DNA of 64,000 bases, taken from assembly GCA_021819825.1 (NCBI GenBank), contig JAKAEZ010000002.1:124001-188000 (forward strand), given 5' to 3'. Below the pieces are notes generated by a model, which saw nothing but the letters and a program-made list of their open reading frames with translations, was not told the origin of the DNA and did not search any database. Position 1 is the stretch's first letter; the number at the start of each line of letters is the position of its first letter. Source of the stretch: Planctomycetota bacterium. Its GTDB lineage: Bacteria; Planctomycetota; Phycisphaerae; WQYP01. Of this stretch, positions 17,077 through 24,770 are shown one piece after another. The translations under genes and the position numbers were made by a program.

Positions 17077-17831
17077 AATGATGCCTCCTTGATCCAGCGC
17101 AGCAAAGCCGCGCGCTGGGGTCGGGGTATTTCCGGGTCGTGCCGAATTTTTCCGTCCCACCCTTGTAAAACCGATTTAATTTCTTCTGACATCCGCCGGT
17201 GCCCTGACCTTGCCAACTGCTGGCGAACGCCGATTACATATCGGAGTATCATGTAGCGCCAACGCAAATTTGGTGCCACCGCTATTGACGTCTTGAGCAG
17301 GCGCACAATGTTCGTTGCTGTTCGCGACGCAATCGGCGTCTGTAGGTCTGCGGCCTGTGTGCTAACGTCGAAGAACCTCTGGAGCGTATAGCCGTATTTT
17401 TGGGGCCGCGCCTTGGCGGAAATGTAGATGCGATCAATGCGGTTTTCTCCGGCTTGAGTTATTCTCAGGCATGACCGGAGCCGACGCCGCAGCCTGATTG
17501 CCGCAGCAGAAAATTTGAATGGCGTGCTGCCCGAAAACACCCATAGGTTCAGGCAGGCCATGGTGCCAATCTGGATGTCCTCCTGGGCGGAAAGAAGTAG
17601 CGCCGCCCTGGCATATTGCGCCGCGCGTCGCGGGTGTTTGTTCGCGAGAAAATGCAGGGCGCGGGATTGGAGACATTCGGCGACGCGCAGACGGTCAATC
17701 AGCGAACCGTAGGCCCAACGCCCCCCATGCGGAAGCTCATATCGCCCCTCGAGATTGACGGACCGCATAATCGCATCCCTAAGTGCGACCGGGTTAGCTC
17801 CCGTATTCGGCGCGGAGACCAGTTGCCGCAC
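17073..17831 (-). pseudogene. Degenerate paralogue of the 18636-19634 exported protein
   Basis: The open frame (252 residues from GTG 17831) ends ALLRWIKEASL and shares the pattern SVNLxGxxxxxxGxxWxxG, then KxxRxAxxYxxAxLLL, with the gene at 18636-19634, which ends ALLRWIREASL. Similarity seems to continue upstream of the GTG (GLAIFQSRHGKEVRQL against FALASPYMKKVTNDL). In that same frame an ATG pair (17927) has GGAG ten bases upstream but is cut off by TGA nine codons later. No signal peptide can be read. It is therefore probably a decayed copy that lost its exported N-terminus, though a shorter product could still be made. The protein family is not recognised. Confidence 0.65.
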
Positions 17832-18109
17832 CTCCTTGCCGTGCCTGCTCTGAAAAATCGCCAGACCTTCGCAACAGCGAAATAATATGGCGTTTTTTCA
17901 TCCTGCGCGGGTGAGGCTTGGCATCATGGGAGACTAACTCCTAAAAAGAGTACCGAAGGCCACTGTTATCCGCGAGCGCCGCTGCTCCCGACAATCAACA
18001 TTTTTTTCTTTAGCAGCGGAAGGGAATATTTGCGCAACCGCCTCGCCGCCTATCCCCCGGCGGATTCTCCCGGCCATGCGGGAGCCTTCACACTCGGATC
18101 GCTCCGGAT

Positions 18110-18639
18110 CTATCGGGGAGCCACCTGTGCTTCTTCCGTCCCGGTGCAATCCTCCATCGTCCGGGCCGTCGACTCCTGCCGCCCGCCCCGCAAAGTGGCG
18201 ATCCAAACAGCCGACGCTAGAGCCGCGAGCAAAATGTTCCGCGCCACACCCAGCGCCAGTCCACGCTCTACTGCGGCAGGGCTATGCGCGGCGACGTAAG
18301 CTGCCCCCATACATCCGCAGGGCACTGGGTGGGGCTGGAGCATGTCGAAGATTATTGCACCCGTGAACAATGAAAGTGCCAGAACGCCGGTTAATGCCGC
18401 GAGGTTTATTGCCGCGCCAGATAAAAGCCAAAAGCCCAGAAGTACCTCGGCGGCAATAATTACCACGGGCAAGTGAATGCCGATAGGCGGCAGGCTCCCG
18501 TACAGCGTCGCACCGTGGCCCGGGTAGCACCATTTGAGCACTGCAGCGACGATAAGCCAACCAACGTCCGTAGCCAGAAAATCGCGTTCGATCTCCATCG
18601 GCCAGGCGCAGAAAGCTCCAGTGGCGGCACGCGACTCAT
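18110..18639 (-). CDS. MauE/DoxX-like membrane protein, probably frameshifted
   Basis: A four-helix membrane protein resembling MauE of methylamine dehydrogenase maturation and related DoxX-type redox proteins. It has helices around GWLIVAAVLKW, HLPVVIIAAEVLLGFWLLSG, INLAALTGVLALSLFTGAIIF and ARNILLAALASAVWIATL, and the typical PCGCMGA cysteine loop before the last helix. The expected start, ATG 18639, overlaps the upstream stop as ATGA and has GGGAGG in front, but its frame (MSRVPPLELSAPGRWRSN) runs into a stop. The membrane part continues in another frame from about 18557. Against the remnant at 16888-17076, about 10 bases seem deleted there. A start at ATG 18598 could rescue a 162-residue protein in the second frame. 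Confidence 0.7.
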
Positions 18640-19634
18640 AACGACGCCTCCCTGATCCAACGAAGCAGAGCCATCCGCTCCACCTTCCCCATTGCGCTAT
18701 CCTCAGCGACCCGGGCATGCCATCGTTTCAACGTGCGATCTATTTGCACTGCCATTGCGTGTTGGCCATTTTTCCGGAACTGCCTGACGATCTGGGTGGT
18801 GTCCTGCAGCAACCTATACGCTAGATTCAGTCTCACGGTGTGTTGAATGCACTGCTCGAGCCCGCGGGCCATAGCATGCGTTTCCGCCTCGGGGATCGGC
18901 GAGCGGCGGGTCCACAGTGGGCTCTCCTCAGTCAGATTAATAAATCGCCAGTAGTTGGTATAAAACGGTTTCGACTCCCGGCGACCTGTGGTGTAAAGTG
19001 CCGCCAATTTCTGCACGGCGGCCGGCCCGAGTATCTTCCCTAGCAACTCTCGGGCTGGGCCCTTATGCGCAAACCAATGGAAATAACTCGGCCCCACCCA
19101 TTCGGCGTCCTGCGTGATCAGCAACAGCTTTGCCACCTCATAACGGCGGGCTTGCCGCCACTGCTTAAGTTTGGTACACCGCAGGATACGGGGCGTGAAC
19201 CACAGGTTGACCAACTCCGCGCGCTGGCGGGAAGTGCCGAACATCCAGGCCGCGCCGACGTGGATCAATGATTCCCCGTGCAGGTTTACGCTGGCCAAGA
19301 CGCGGCGGTAAAGCAGTAAAGGCGACGCACCGGCCATAAGGTCGTTGGTGACCTTCTTCATGTAGGGTGAGGCGAGCGCGAAGGCTCGGCTTCGGCCGGC
19401 TTCGGCCCCACCAGTTTGAAGATCGGGAATCACCTTTGATAAAGCCTTCGCCAGAGGGGCCAAATAGCTGTCAGCCCTTCCTGATGCTTTTACGCCCAGA
19501 ATGCGCTGAACTCGCACGGGCAGTGGAAACCCGGTGCGCATCCACGCAGCAGGCTCCCCATGCACGGTTTGCGCCGCGCCGGCGACAGCCACGGCCAGCA
19601 TTCCACATGAGAATATTACAAGTACCTTGACCAT
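18636..19634 (-). CDS. Exported protein of unknown family
   Basis: This 332-residue protein starts at ATG 19634, which has a strong GGAGGT seven bases upstream. It begins with a clear Sec signal peptide (MVKVLVIFSCGMLAVAVAGAAQ). The frame is open further up to 19787, but that longer N-terminus is basic and lacks a good ribosome site. The mature part is rich in Arg, Leu and Ala, probably helical, with repeated basic helices (YEVAKLLLITQ, RLLQDTTQIVRQFRK) and the terminal motif ALLRWIREASL. No known domain was recognised. A decayed paralogue lies at 17073. Its stop overlaps the MauE-like start, and a six-cysteine exported protein lies 150 bases upstream. Confidence 0.75.
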   Translation of the reverse strand: MVKVLVIFSCGMLAVAVAGAAQTVHGEPAAWMRTGFPLPVRVQRILGVKASGRADSYLAPLAKALSKVIPDLQTGGAEAGRSRAFALASPYMKKVTNDLMAGASPLLLYRRVLASVNLHGESLIHVGAAWMFGTSRQRAELVNLWFTPRILRCTKLKQWRQARRYEVAKLLLITQDAEWVGPSYFHWFAHKGPARELLGKILGPAAVQKLAALYTTGRRESKPFYTNYWRFINLTEESPLWTRRSPIPEAETHAMARGLEQCIQHTVRLNLAYRLLQDTTQIVRQFRKNGQHAMAVQIDRTLKRWHARVAEDSAMGKVERMALLRWIREASL

Positions 19635-19783
19635 AAATACCTCCAACGCCGGAAACGAGGGAAGCCAAGCATTTCGCACACTCCAGCACCGCTTCTTCAC
19701 GACGCGCCCACTCCGCCCGCGCAGAACATCTTGCCGACGAATCCGGCGGTCACTGACAGTCCACCTAGATTTGGCCGCCGGGT

Positions 19784-20137
19784 TCACGAGCTACAAGCTG
19801 CACAGTCATCGGATTGATCGGTGAACTGCACACCGCTGGCATTACAACTGTATTTTTTGCCAAGTTGGTTAACAATACCGCCCGTAGTTTCCGTGCTGGT
19901 TGACGAGGTATCGCACGGGATGCATTGCCAGCCGGTCGGAATCGTGCACCCCTGTGGGACCTGAGTCACGTCGACGTAGACCGCGTTCGGATAATCGGTC
20001 AGCGCCCGAGCAGATTGTGCGGTCATAATATACGTACCCATAAATCCGACGGCCAGGGCAGCAGTCGACGCGAGGCCTAGTGCCATAAGCCTTTTGGGAA
20101 ACCCCGGATTCCTTGCTTGCGATTTTGACATTTTCAT
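19784..20137 (-). CDS. Small exported six-cysteine protein
   Basis: This 117-residue protein starts at ATG 20137 with AAGGAG six bases upstream. It has a twin-basic N-terminus and a long hydrophobic segment (LMALGLASTAALAVGFMG), with likely cleavage near AQSARA. The mature part of about 75 residues has six cysteines, arranged as CxxxxxxWxCxxC (from GCTIPTGWQCIPC), then YSC and finally DDCAAC, and is rich in Thr and Ser. Even numbers of cysteines in an exported protein suggest disulfides or covalent cofactor attachment. It lies between the propeller gene and the exported-protein/MauE pair, so its maturation may depend on the MauE-like protein; this is an inference. No family was recognised. 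Confidence 0.75.
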   Translation of the reverse strand: MKMSKSQARNPGFPKRLMALGLASTAALAVGFMGTYIMTAQSARALTDYPNAVYVDVTQVPQGCTIPTGWQCIPCDTSSTSTETTGGIVNQLGKKYSCNASGVQFTDQSDDCAACSS

Positions 20138-20203
20138 GACCAACTCCTTAAAGAAAGAACCACAAAATCTATGCCGGCCGCGAACGCCGTGGCCGGCCGA
20201 AAA

Positions 20204-23128
20204 CTACTTACCGCAGGGTTTGTGCTGCCCCGTTGTCGCTCCGTCGATCTCGCGGCGTATCACCCCATATTCGGTACCGCGGTAATCGGTATTGATCCCA
20301 TTCCATTTCAGCGCAGCGTCGACCTGTGCGGGGGTCTTGATGCCCAGTTCATGTTCAGTATGGCTCCACCGATTAAATAATGCCAGGCGGTACTCGGCTC
20401 GCGCCGCCGCTGGCAGCAATTGCGGCGGCTGATCGTGGGCGTTGGTCCAGCGCAGCAATGCAGCGTAAATTTTGACTTGATTGCCGGCCCATGTTTGCGG
20501 CGCGCTGTACATCAGGAATTCTTCGTCCTCGCGAAGCGTGGCCACCAGTTGCCAGGGACCGAGGCCCAACGTGGAATTAGAATCCCGAAGTTGCCAGGCC
20601 TTTCGCAGATTCGCACGCCGCTTCGCCTGGGCCTTAATGCGGCGTTTCCAGGCGGCGCTGCCATAATAATAGGGGTCGGGGTGTTCGTTCACTCGATCTA
20701 GCGCGATCCCTGGGAGCGTGGCATTAAGCGAATGGTTTCTCTGGATGCTGACCTCTAGGGTGGCGGGCCCGCGCACGGCGAACCGGTTCCAAACCCCGGG
20801 ATAGAGGGCTGAATCGCGTTCCCGCGATGATAGCGAGCCCCTCGGGAATCGGGCAACGGATGCAGGGCTTGTGCGGGTTCTGTGTCGCCAATTCCTGGGA
20901 TCAGAGCCAAGCGGTGATCTATCTATACGACCGTAAGCGCCACGCGCGAGTGTCCGGGCTTCAACGTTGTAGTCCCTCTGGCGATTGAGCCCATCGTGGC
21001 CGTCGGCGTTAATTTCATAAATGCTTATGAAGAAGCAGCCGCTTGGAAGACGGAGTGTTGCCTCAACGTCAGGTCCTTGCCACGCGGTCGGATACGATTC
21101 ACCGTGGTCGTCCACTTCTGCCTCGCGGTGCGGTGAATCTGTGCTTCGGGCGTACCCCGTCCCCTCAAGTATCCGGAAATAGAGATCAGGAATCATCAAA
21201 GATCGCTTTCCGGCGAATGGCTTTTGTATCCAATTTCGTAGCGCGTCGCCGGGCCTGTGGTGTGGGCCTATGAATATCCTAGAGTCCAATCCGATTGGAC
21301 CCGGGGACCAAATTAGATTCGCAAGTGTCCCGCCGCCCCCACCGAAATCGTAAAGACACATCCAATACTTTCCATAATTCCCCTCCCAGTTACCTTCGGT
21401 TCGCCAGTCGGCCGGTAATGCCACCACCTGTCCCGGCTTAATTGGGTTCAGCTTGGTGGATTGAATCTGATGTAGCATCTCCGCCAACTGATCCCGTGTC
21501 GGGGGTACAGCAGCTTCGGGGAATCTGGTGTTGGGTTGCCTTTCATTGATTCGCTTGGCCGCTGTTTGGCCGCCTTCCCACGCGATGCTTACGGCCGAGC
21601 TTTTCGGATGGGCTATTGCGCCATATTGCCCCACCAGCACTACCTTGGTTGGGCCTCCGAGACCCTCGGAGTCCTGGCGGTCCAAGTGCACCGGCAGAAT
21701 TGCATTGACGTAATCTCCGCCATGCCGCCAGAGGCCTTTGGGCAATGTATTGTGATAAATAATTCCTTTGCCGCTTTGATATATCGCGTAGCCGTTACGC
21801 CATGTGCCCAGATAAATTCTTCCGCTGAAGTCTTGGGCTAATGCGGTGACGTGATCGCCGGGCAGTAAATGGCTTAAGCTTTGTGGACTGGGTTGTTGCC
21901 AATGTTTGGGTGGGTGCCACAGTTGTGCCACCTTGGCCGCATAATCCTGCCCTCTTATGTAATGCCAGCTTTGGCCGTCATCATCGCTGATGCCCAAGCC
22001 CCAGTCGGTGGCTACATATATTTTGCTTTGTTTGGTTACAAGAATGGCATTGATTAAATCTGATGGCAAACCATTGCCGGTGCCATGGAGGGTTACATGG
22101 TCCGGGCCTTTGACGATTCTCCAATGCTGGTAGTTATCCTGCATAGTGGCGATTGCGATACCATTGCATTGCGTACCGGCGAAGATTCTGCCCGTTTTGT
22201 CAAAGGCGATGCAGTCTACGGGACTTGATGGTAAACCGTTGGCTTGTGTGATATAGCGCCACCGGCCAAAGAGCATCGGGGCGGTGCCTCCAGCCAAGCC
22301 GGCGGCTTTGTGCACGCCGCGTAAGTCGGCATCTTTCCGTTTTGCGCCACGCGGATAATAAACCGATATGCCTGCTTCCGTGGATAGCCAGACACTGTGG
22401 TCTACCGGGTTTTCTGTGATGGCAAACACATGGCTGCCAATGGGGCCGTTAAACGTCATGCCACCTTCATTGGGGAAATTGGGGTCTTTGGCACTGGCCG
22501 GGCGGCAGATTTCATCATAATGCCGCCACTGCCAGCCGCTGCGGCCAATAAATCCTACCACCACCCCCTTACGCAACGTGCCTACCCATAATCGCCCCTG
22601 TGAATCAAAGCAGACGCTATAGGTATTCCAACTGGGAAATCCGCCACCCGCTTTTTCCGGATGGAACTGCACCCACCGGTGCGGGGGACGGGCATCAGGC
22701 CGGAACATCACCAGTCCCTGGCCTTCGGTGGCCATGGCGATGGTTTGCCCGCCGGGGCAGGCGGCCATGGCCATGACAAAGTGTACTGGATACGAGAGTT
22801 TACTATTAAGTATGCCATGGAGGGGGTATGAAACCACCGGGGGTGGATGGAAAATACTGTAAGCAGGCGGTGAATTCGCACGCTTGTTTGCCGGATTATT
22901 TCTTGCAATAGCTTGGCGATTTTCTTGGCCATTTGCATTGGCGTGGTTAACGCTGTTTACAGGACCTGTAGAAATTGCGTTGCTGGTAGCGTTACCGCCG
23001 ACGGAGCCGGCGACTTGGTGATTGGAGCTGAAGAACAACTGCTTTATGGAAATTGCCAGCCCGATCAGAGATGCCATAAGCACCACGGTGGCAACCGGCA
23101 CCAGGAATTTGTTGTTACGCCCATTCAT
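20204..23128 (-). CDS. Exported two-component-regulator-type beta-propeller protein
   Basis: This 974-residue protein starts at ATG 23128 with an N-terminal hydrophobic anchor (FLVPVATVVLMASLIGLAIS). A Ser/Asn/Ala-rich linker follows, then several propeller repeats with the phrases SQGRLWVGTLRKGVVVGF, DHSVWLSTEAGISVYY, TGRIFAGTQCNGIAI, KIYVATDWGLGISDDDGQSW and SGRIYLGTWRNGYAIY. These match Reg_prop-type blades. The second half (about residue 430 onward) is not propeller-like; it has a Gly-rich NYGKYWMCLYDFGGGGGTL segment, probably another beta domain, and a helical C-terminus. No kinase or DNA-binding domain follows, so it is not a hybrid two-component sensor. It is first in a cluster with a Cys-rich exported protein and a MauE-like protein. 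Confidence 0.8.
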   Translation of the reverse strand: MNGRNNKFLVPVATVVLMASLIGLAISIKQLFFSSNHQVAGSVGGNATSNAISTGPVNSVNHANANGQENRQAIARNNPANKRANSPPAYSIFHPPPVVSYPLHGILNSKLSYPVHFVMAMAACPGGQTIAMATEGQGLVMFRPDARPPHRWVQFHPEKAGGGFPSWNTYSVCFDSQGRLWVGTLRKGVVVGFIGRSGWQWRHYDEICRPASAKDPNFPNEGGMTFNGPIGSHVFAITENPVDHSVWLSTEAGISVYYPRGAKRKDADLRGVHKAAGLAGGTAPMLFGRWRYITQANGLPSSPVDCIAFDKTGRIFAGTQCNGIAIATMQDNYQHWRIVKGPDHVTLHGTGNGLPSDLINAILVTKQSKIYVATDWGLGISDDDGQSWHYIRGQDYAAKVAQLWHPPKHWQQPSPQSLSHLLPGDHVTALAQDFSGRIYLGTWRNGYAIYQSGKGIIYHNTLPKGLWRHGGDYVNAILPVHLDRQDSEGLGGPTKVVLVGQYGAIAHPKSSAVSIAWEGGQTAAKRINERQPNTRFPEAAVPPTRDQLAEMLHQIQSTKLNPIKPGQVVALPADWRTEGNWEGNYGKYWMCLYDFGGGGGTLANLIWSPGPIGLDSRIFIGPHHRPGDALRNWIQKPFAGKRSLMIPDLYFRILEGTGYARSTDSPHREAEVDDHGESYPTAWQGPDVEATLRLPSGCFFISIYEINADGHDGLNRQRDYNVEARTLARGAYGRIDRSPLGSDPRNWRHRTRTSPASVARFPRGSLSSRERDSALYPGVWNRFAVRGPATLEVSIQRNHSLNATLPGIALDRVNEHPDPYYYGSAAWKRRIKAQAKRRANLRKAWQLRDSNSTLGLGPWQLVATLREDEEFLMYSAPQTWAGNQVKIYAALLRWTNAHDQPPQLLPAAARAEYRLALFNRWSHTEHELGIKTPAQVDAALKWNGINTDYRGTEYGVIRREIDGATTGQHKPCGK

Positions 23129-23481
23129 CGTTGAACCCGATGCGTAAGCATGACCCACGCGCGGTTGCCAGCCCGGTGAAACCAACCCGATTTTATTTCC
23201 CCTATCGGGAAATCACGGTCGGATCCCATCGGCTTGCTTGCCGCGTTCTCCCGGTGCGATTAACCCACCGGCTCGCAATCTCCCTGATTAACAATTCACT
23301 ACAAACTCTGCGGCACTTAAGACAGCCCCTGCCACAGAGCACTATTTAACAGTATCCAACAGTATACCGCGCCACCCCCCCCATGTGTGTCAAGCAAAAA
23401 ATTATATTTTTTTTATTTTCTGCAAAATTAAATTTTCATGAAATTACCATTCATTGCCATGATGGGCTTTTTTTTGGACTG
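23129..23481. other. Intergenic region upstream of the propeller gene
   Basis: This 353-base gap lies between the propeller gene start and the end of the HD-GYP gene (both minus strand). It contains a hairpin TTTCCC-CTAT-CGGGAAA at about 23198-23214 and an extremely AT-rich tract near 23396-23440. It should hold the promoter of the propeller cluster and perhaps a terminator for other transcripts. No riboswitch family could be matched with confidence. Confidence 0.45.
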
Positions 23482-24501
23482 TCAGGTGATAATCTGCGGG
23501 CATTCGGCGAAGCGTTCTTTTACTTCGACGAAGGCGTCTTGGATTTTCAGGAATATGGCTACGATGTCGGGATCAAACTGGGTACCGGAACCCGCTTCGA
23601 TCATGGAGCGGGCGATTTCGTGGGTGAAGGCATCTTTGTATAAACGGCGGGAGGTCAGGGCATCATAAACGTCGGCCACCGCCACAATGCGACCGCTGAT
23701 GGGGATGTCCATACCCCGCATCTGCGTGGGGTAGCCGGTGCCGTCAATGCGCTCATGGTGCGTAGCGATAATTTCCTTGGCGATGCGCAGAAATTCCGCT
23801 TGGGGAAATTTGCGTAAGGCAATGTCAATGGTGTTGGCCCCCAGCGTGGTATGGGTTTTCATCAGGGCAAATTCGCGGTCGGTCAGGCGACCGGGTTTCA
23901 ACAACACATAATCCGGGATGGCAACCTTGCCGATATCATGCAGAGGGCTGGTAAGGTACATCCAGCGTATAAAATTGGCGGTAATGTCTTCCTGATATTT
24001 GGGGTTGGACGCCATTTCCTGAGCCAGCAGGCGTGAATAGGTTTGCACGCGCTCCAGATGCATGCCGGTTTCCGGATCACGCGATTCGGCAAGCTTGGCC
24101 ATGGCGAAAATTGCCAGATTGCGTGTGTCGGTAGACAGCACCCGCTCGCCACTGCGGACGCGCGCCACAAGTTCATCCGGATCATACGGCTTGCTGATAA
24201 AATCATCGGCCCCGGCGGTCAGGCCGCGGACACGTTCCTGGGCATCATTCAGCGAGGTCACGAGGATAATATACACATACCCCCAGACTTCCTCGCGGCG
24301 AATCGTCTGGCATAGTGATAAAGCGCTAAGGGATGATTGAATTTCCCAATCCGCCACGATCAGATGCGCTAACCCCTGGCGGATAATTTCCAAGGCTTCT
24401 TCAGCGGTTTCCGTGCAGACAACTTCATGGCCCGCTGTTGCCAGCGTCTTACGAATTAAGGCAAGGCTGACTTTATTATCTTCAACGACCAGTACGCGCA
24501 T
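23482..24501 (-). CDS. Response regulator with HD-GYP phosphodiesterase domain
   Basis: This 339-residue protein joins a CheY-like receiver (residues 1-115: acidic pocket VVEDN, phospho-acceptor Asp about 51 in VADWE, VTSLN, and Lys in SKPYDP) to an HD-GYP domain. The domain has HDIGK at about 188-192, HHERIDGTGYP at about 248-258, and VADVYDALTSRRLYK. HD-GYP proteins hydrolyse cyclic di-GMP; key metal ligands and the GYP motif are intact, so it is predicted to be active. GGAG lies nine bases before the ATG. A cognate kinase is not adjacent; the orphan kinase at 10667 is one candidate. Confidence 0.93.
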   Translation of the reverse strand: MRVLVVEDNKVSLALIRKTLATAGHEVVCTETAEEALEIIRQGLAHLIVADWEIQSSLSALSLCQTIRREEVWGYVYIILVTSLNDAQERVRGLTAGADDFISKPYDPDELVARVRSGERVLSTDTRNLAIFAMAKLAESRDPETGMHLERVQTYSRLLAQEMASNPKYQEDITANFIRWMYLTSPLHDIGKVAIPDYVLLKPGRLTDREFALMKTHTTLGANTIDIALRKFPQAEFLRIAKEIIATHHERIDGTGYPTQMRGMDIPISGRIVAVADVYDALTSRRLYKDAFTHEIARSMIEAGSGTQFDPDIVAIFLKIQDAFVEVKERFAECPQIIT

Positions 24502-24611
24502 GAATTCAAACTCCGAAAACCGCTGCGAGAGCCGCCATTTAATCCGAAATCATCAGGAAACACAATGCCGCTGCGTCACAGTCGCCAAATTGTCTCGGCG
24601 TGGCCATATTA

Positions 24612-24714
24612 CCGGGCGAGCGGTGAAATCGACGGCATCATTGCCGGAGCTAAGCGAACAGGTCGTCCTGGAAACTCGCACCCCGGAAACTGGCCCGGAT
24701 TTATTGCCACGCCC
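24612..24714 (+). repeat. Dispersed ~105-bp repeat, copy A
   Basis: This intergenic sequence shares long stretches with copies at 44643 and 54518: GAAATCGACGGCATCATTGCCG near its start, GGAAACTCGCACC in the middle and GGATTTATTGCCACGCCC at the end. The core GGCATCATTGCC can form a small hairpin. It ends about 55 bases before the gene at 24771 and may act as its leader or be a mobile-element relic. Confidence 0.65.
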
Positions 24715-24770
24715 ATGTGTCTGTCGTTTACATTTTCCTGCGCAGTGACGAACCGGATACAATACAATCT

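Noticed and set aside
17934-18206. A 90-codon minus-strand frame overlapping the MauE-like 3' end
   Set aside because: Overlaps a better-supported gene, has no ribosome site and an implausible Arg/Gly-rich composition.
16888-23128. A true methylamine dehydrogenase (mau) cluster
   Set aside because: The small Cys-rich protein has one Trp and six Cys, so TTQ cannot form, and no MauD or MauG genes are present; kept only as a loose analogy.
23129-23400. Possible riboswitch upstream of the propeller gene
   Set aside because: Hairpins are present, but no conserved core of a known riboswitch class could be matched.
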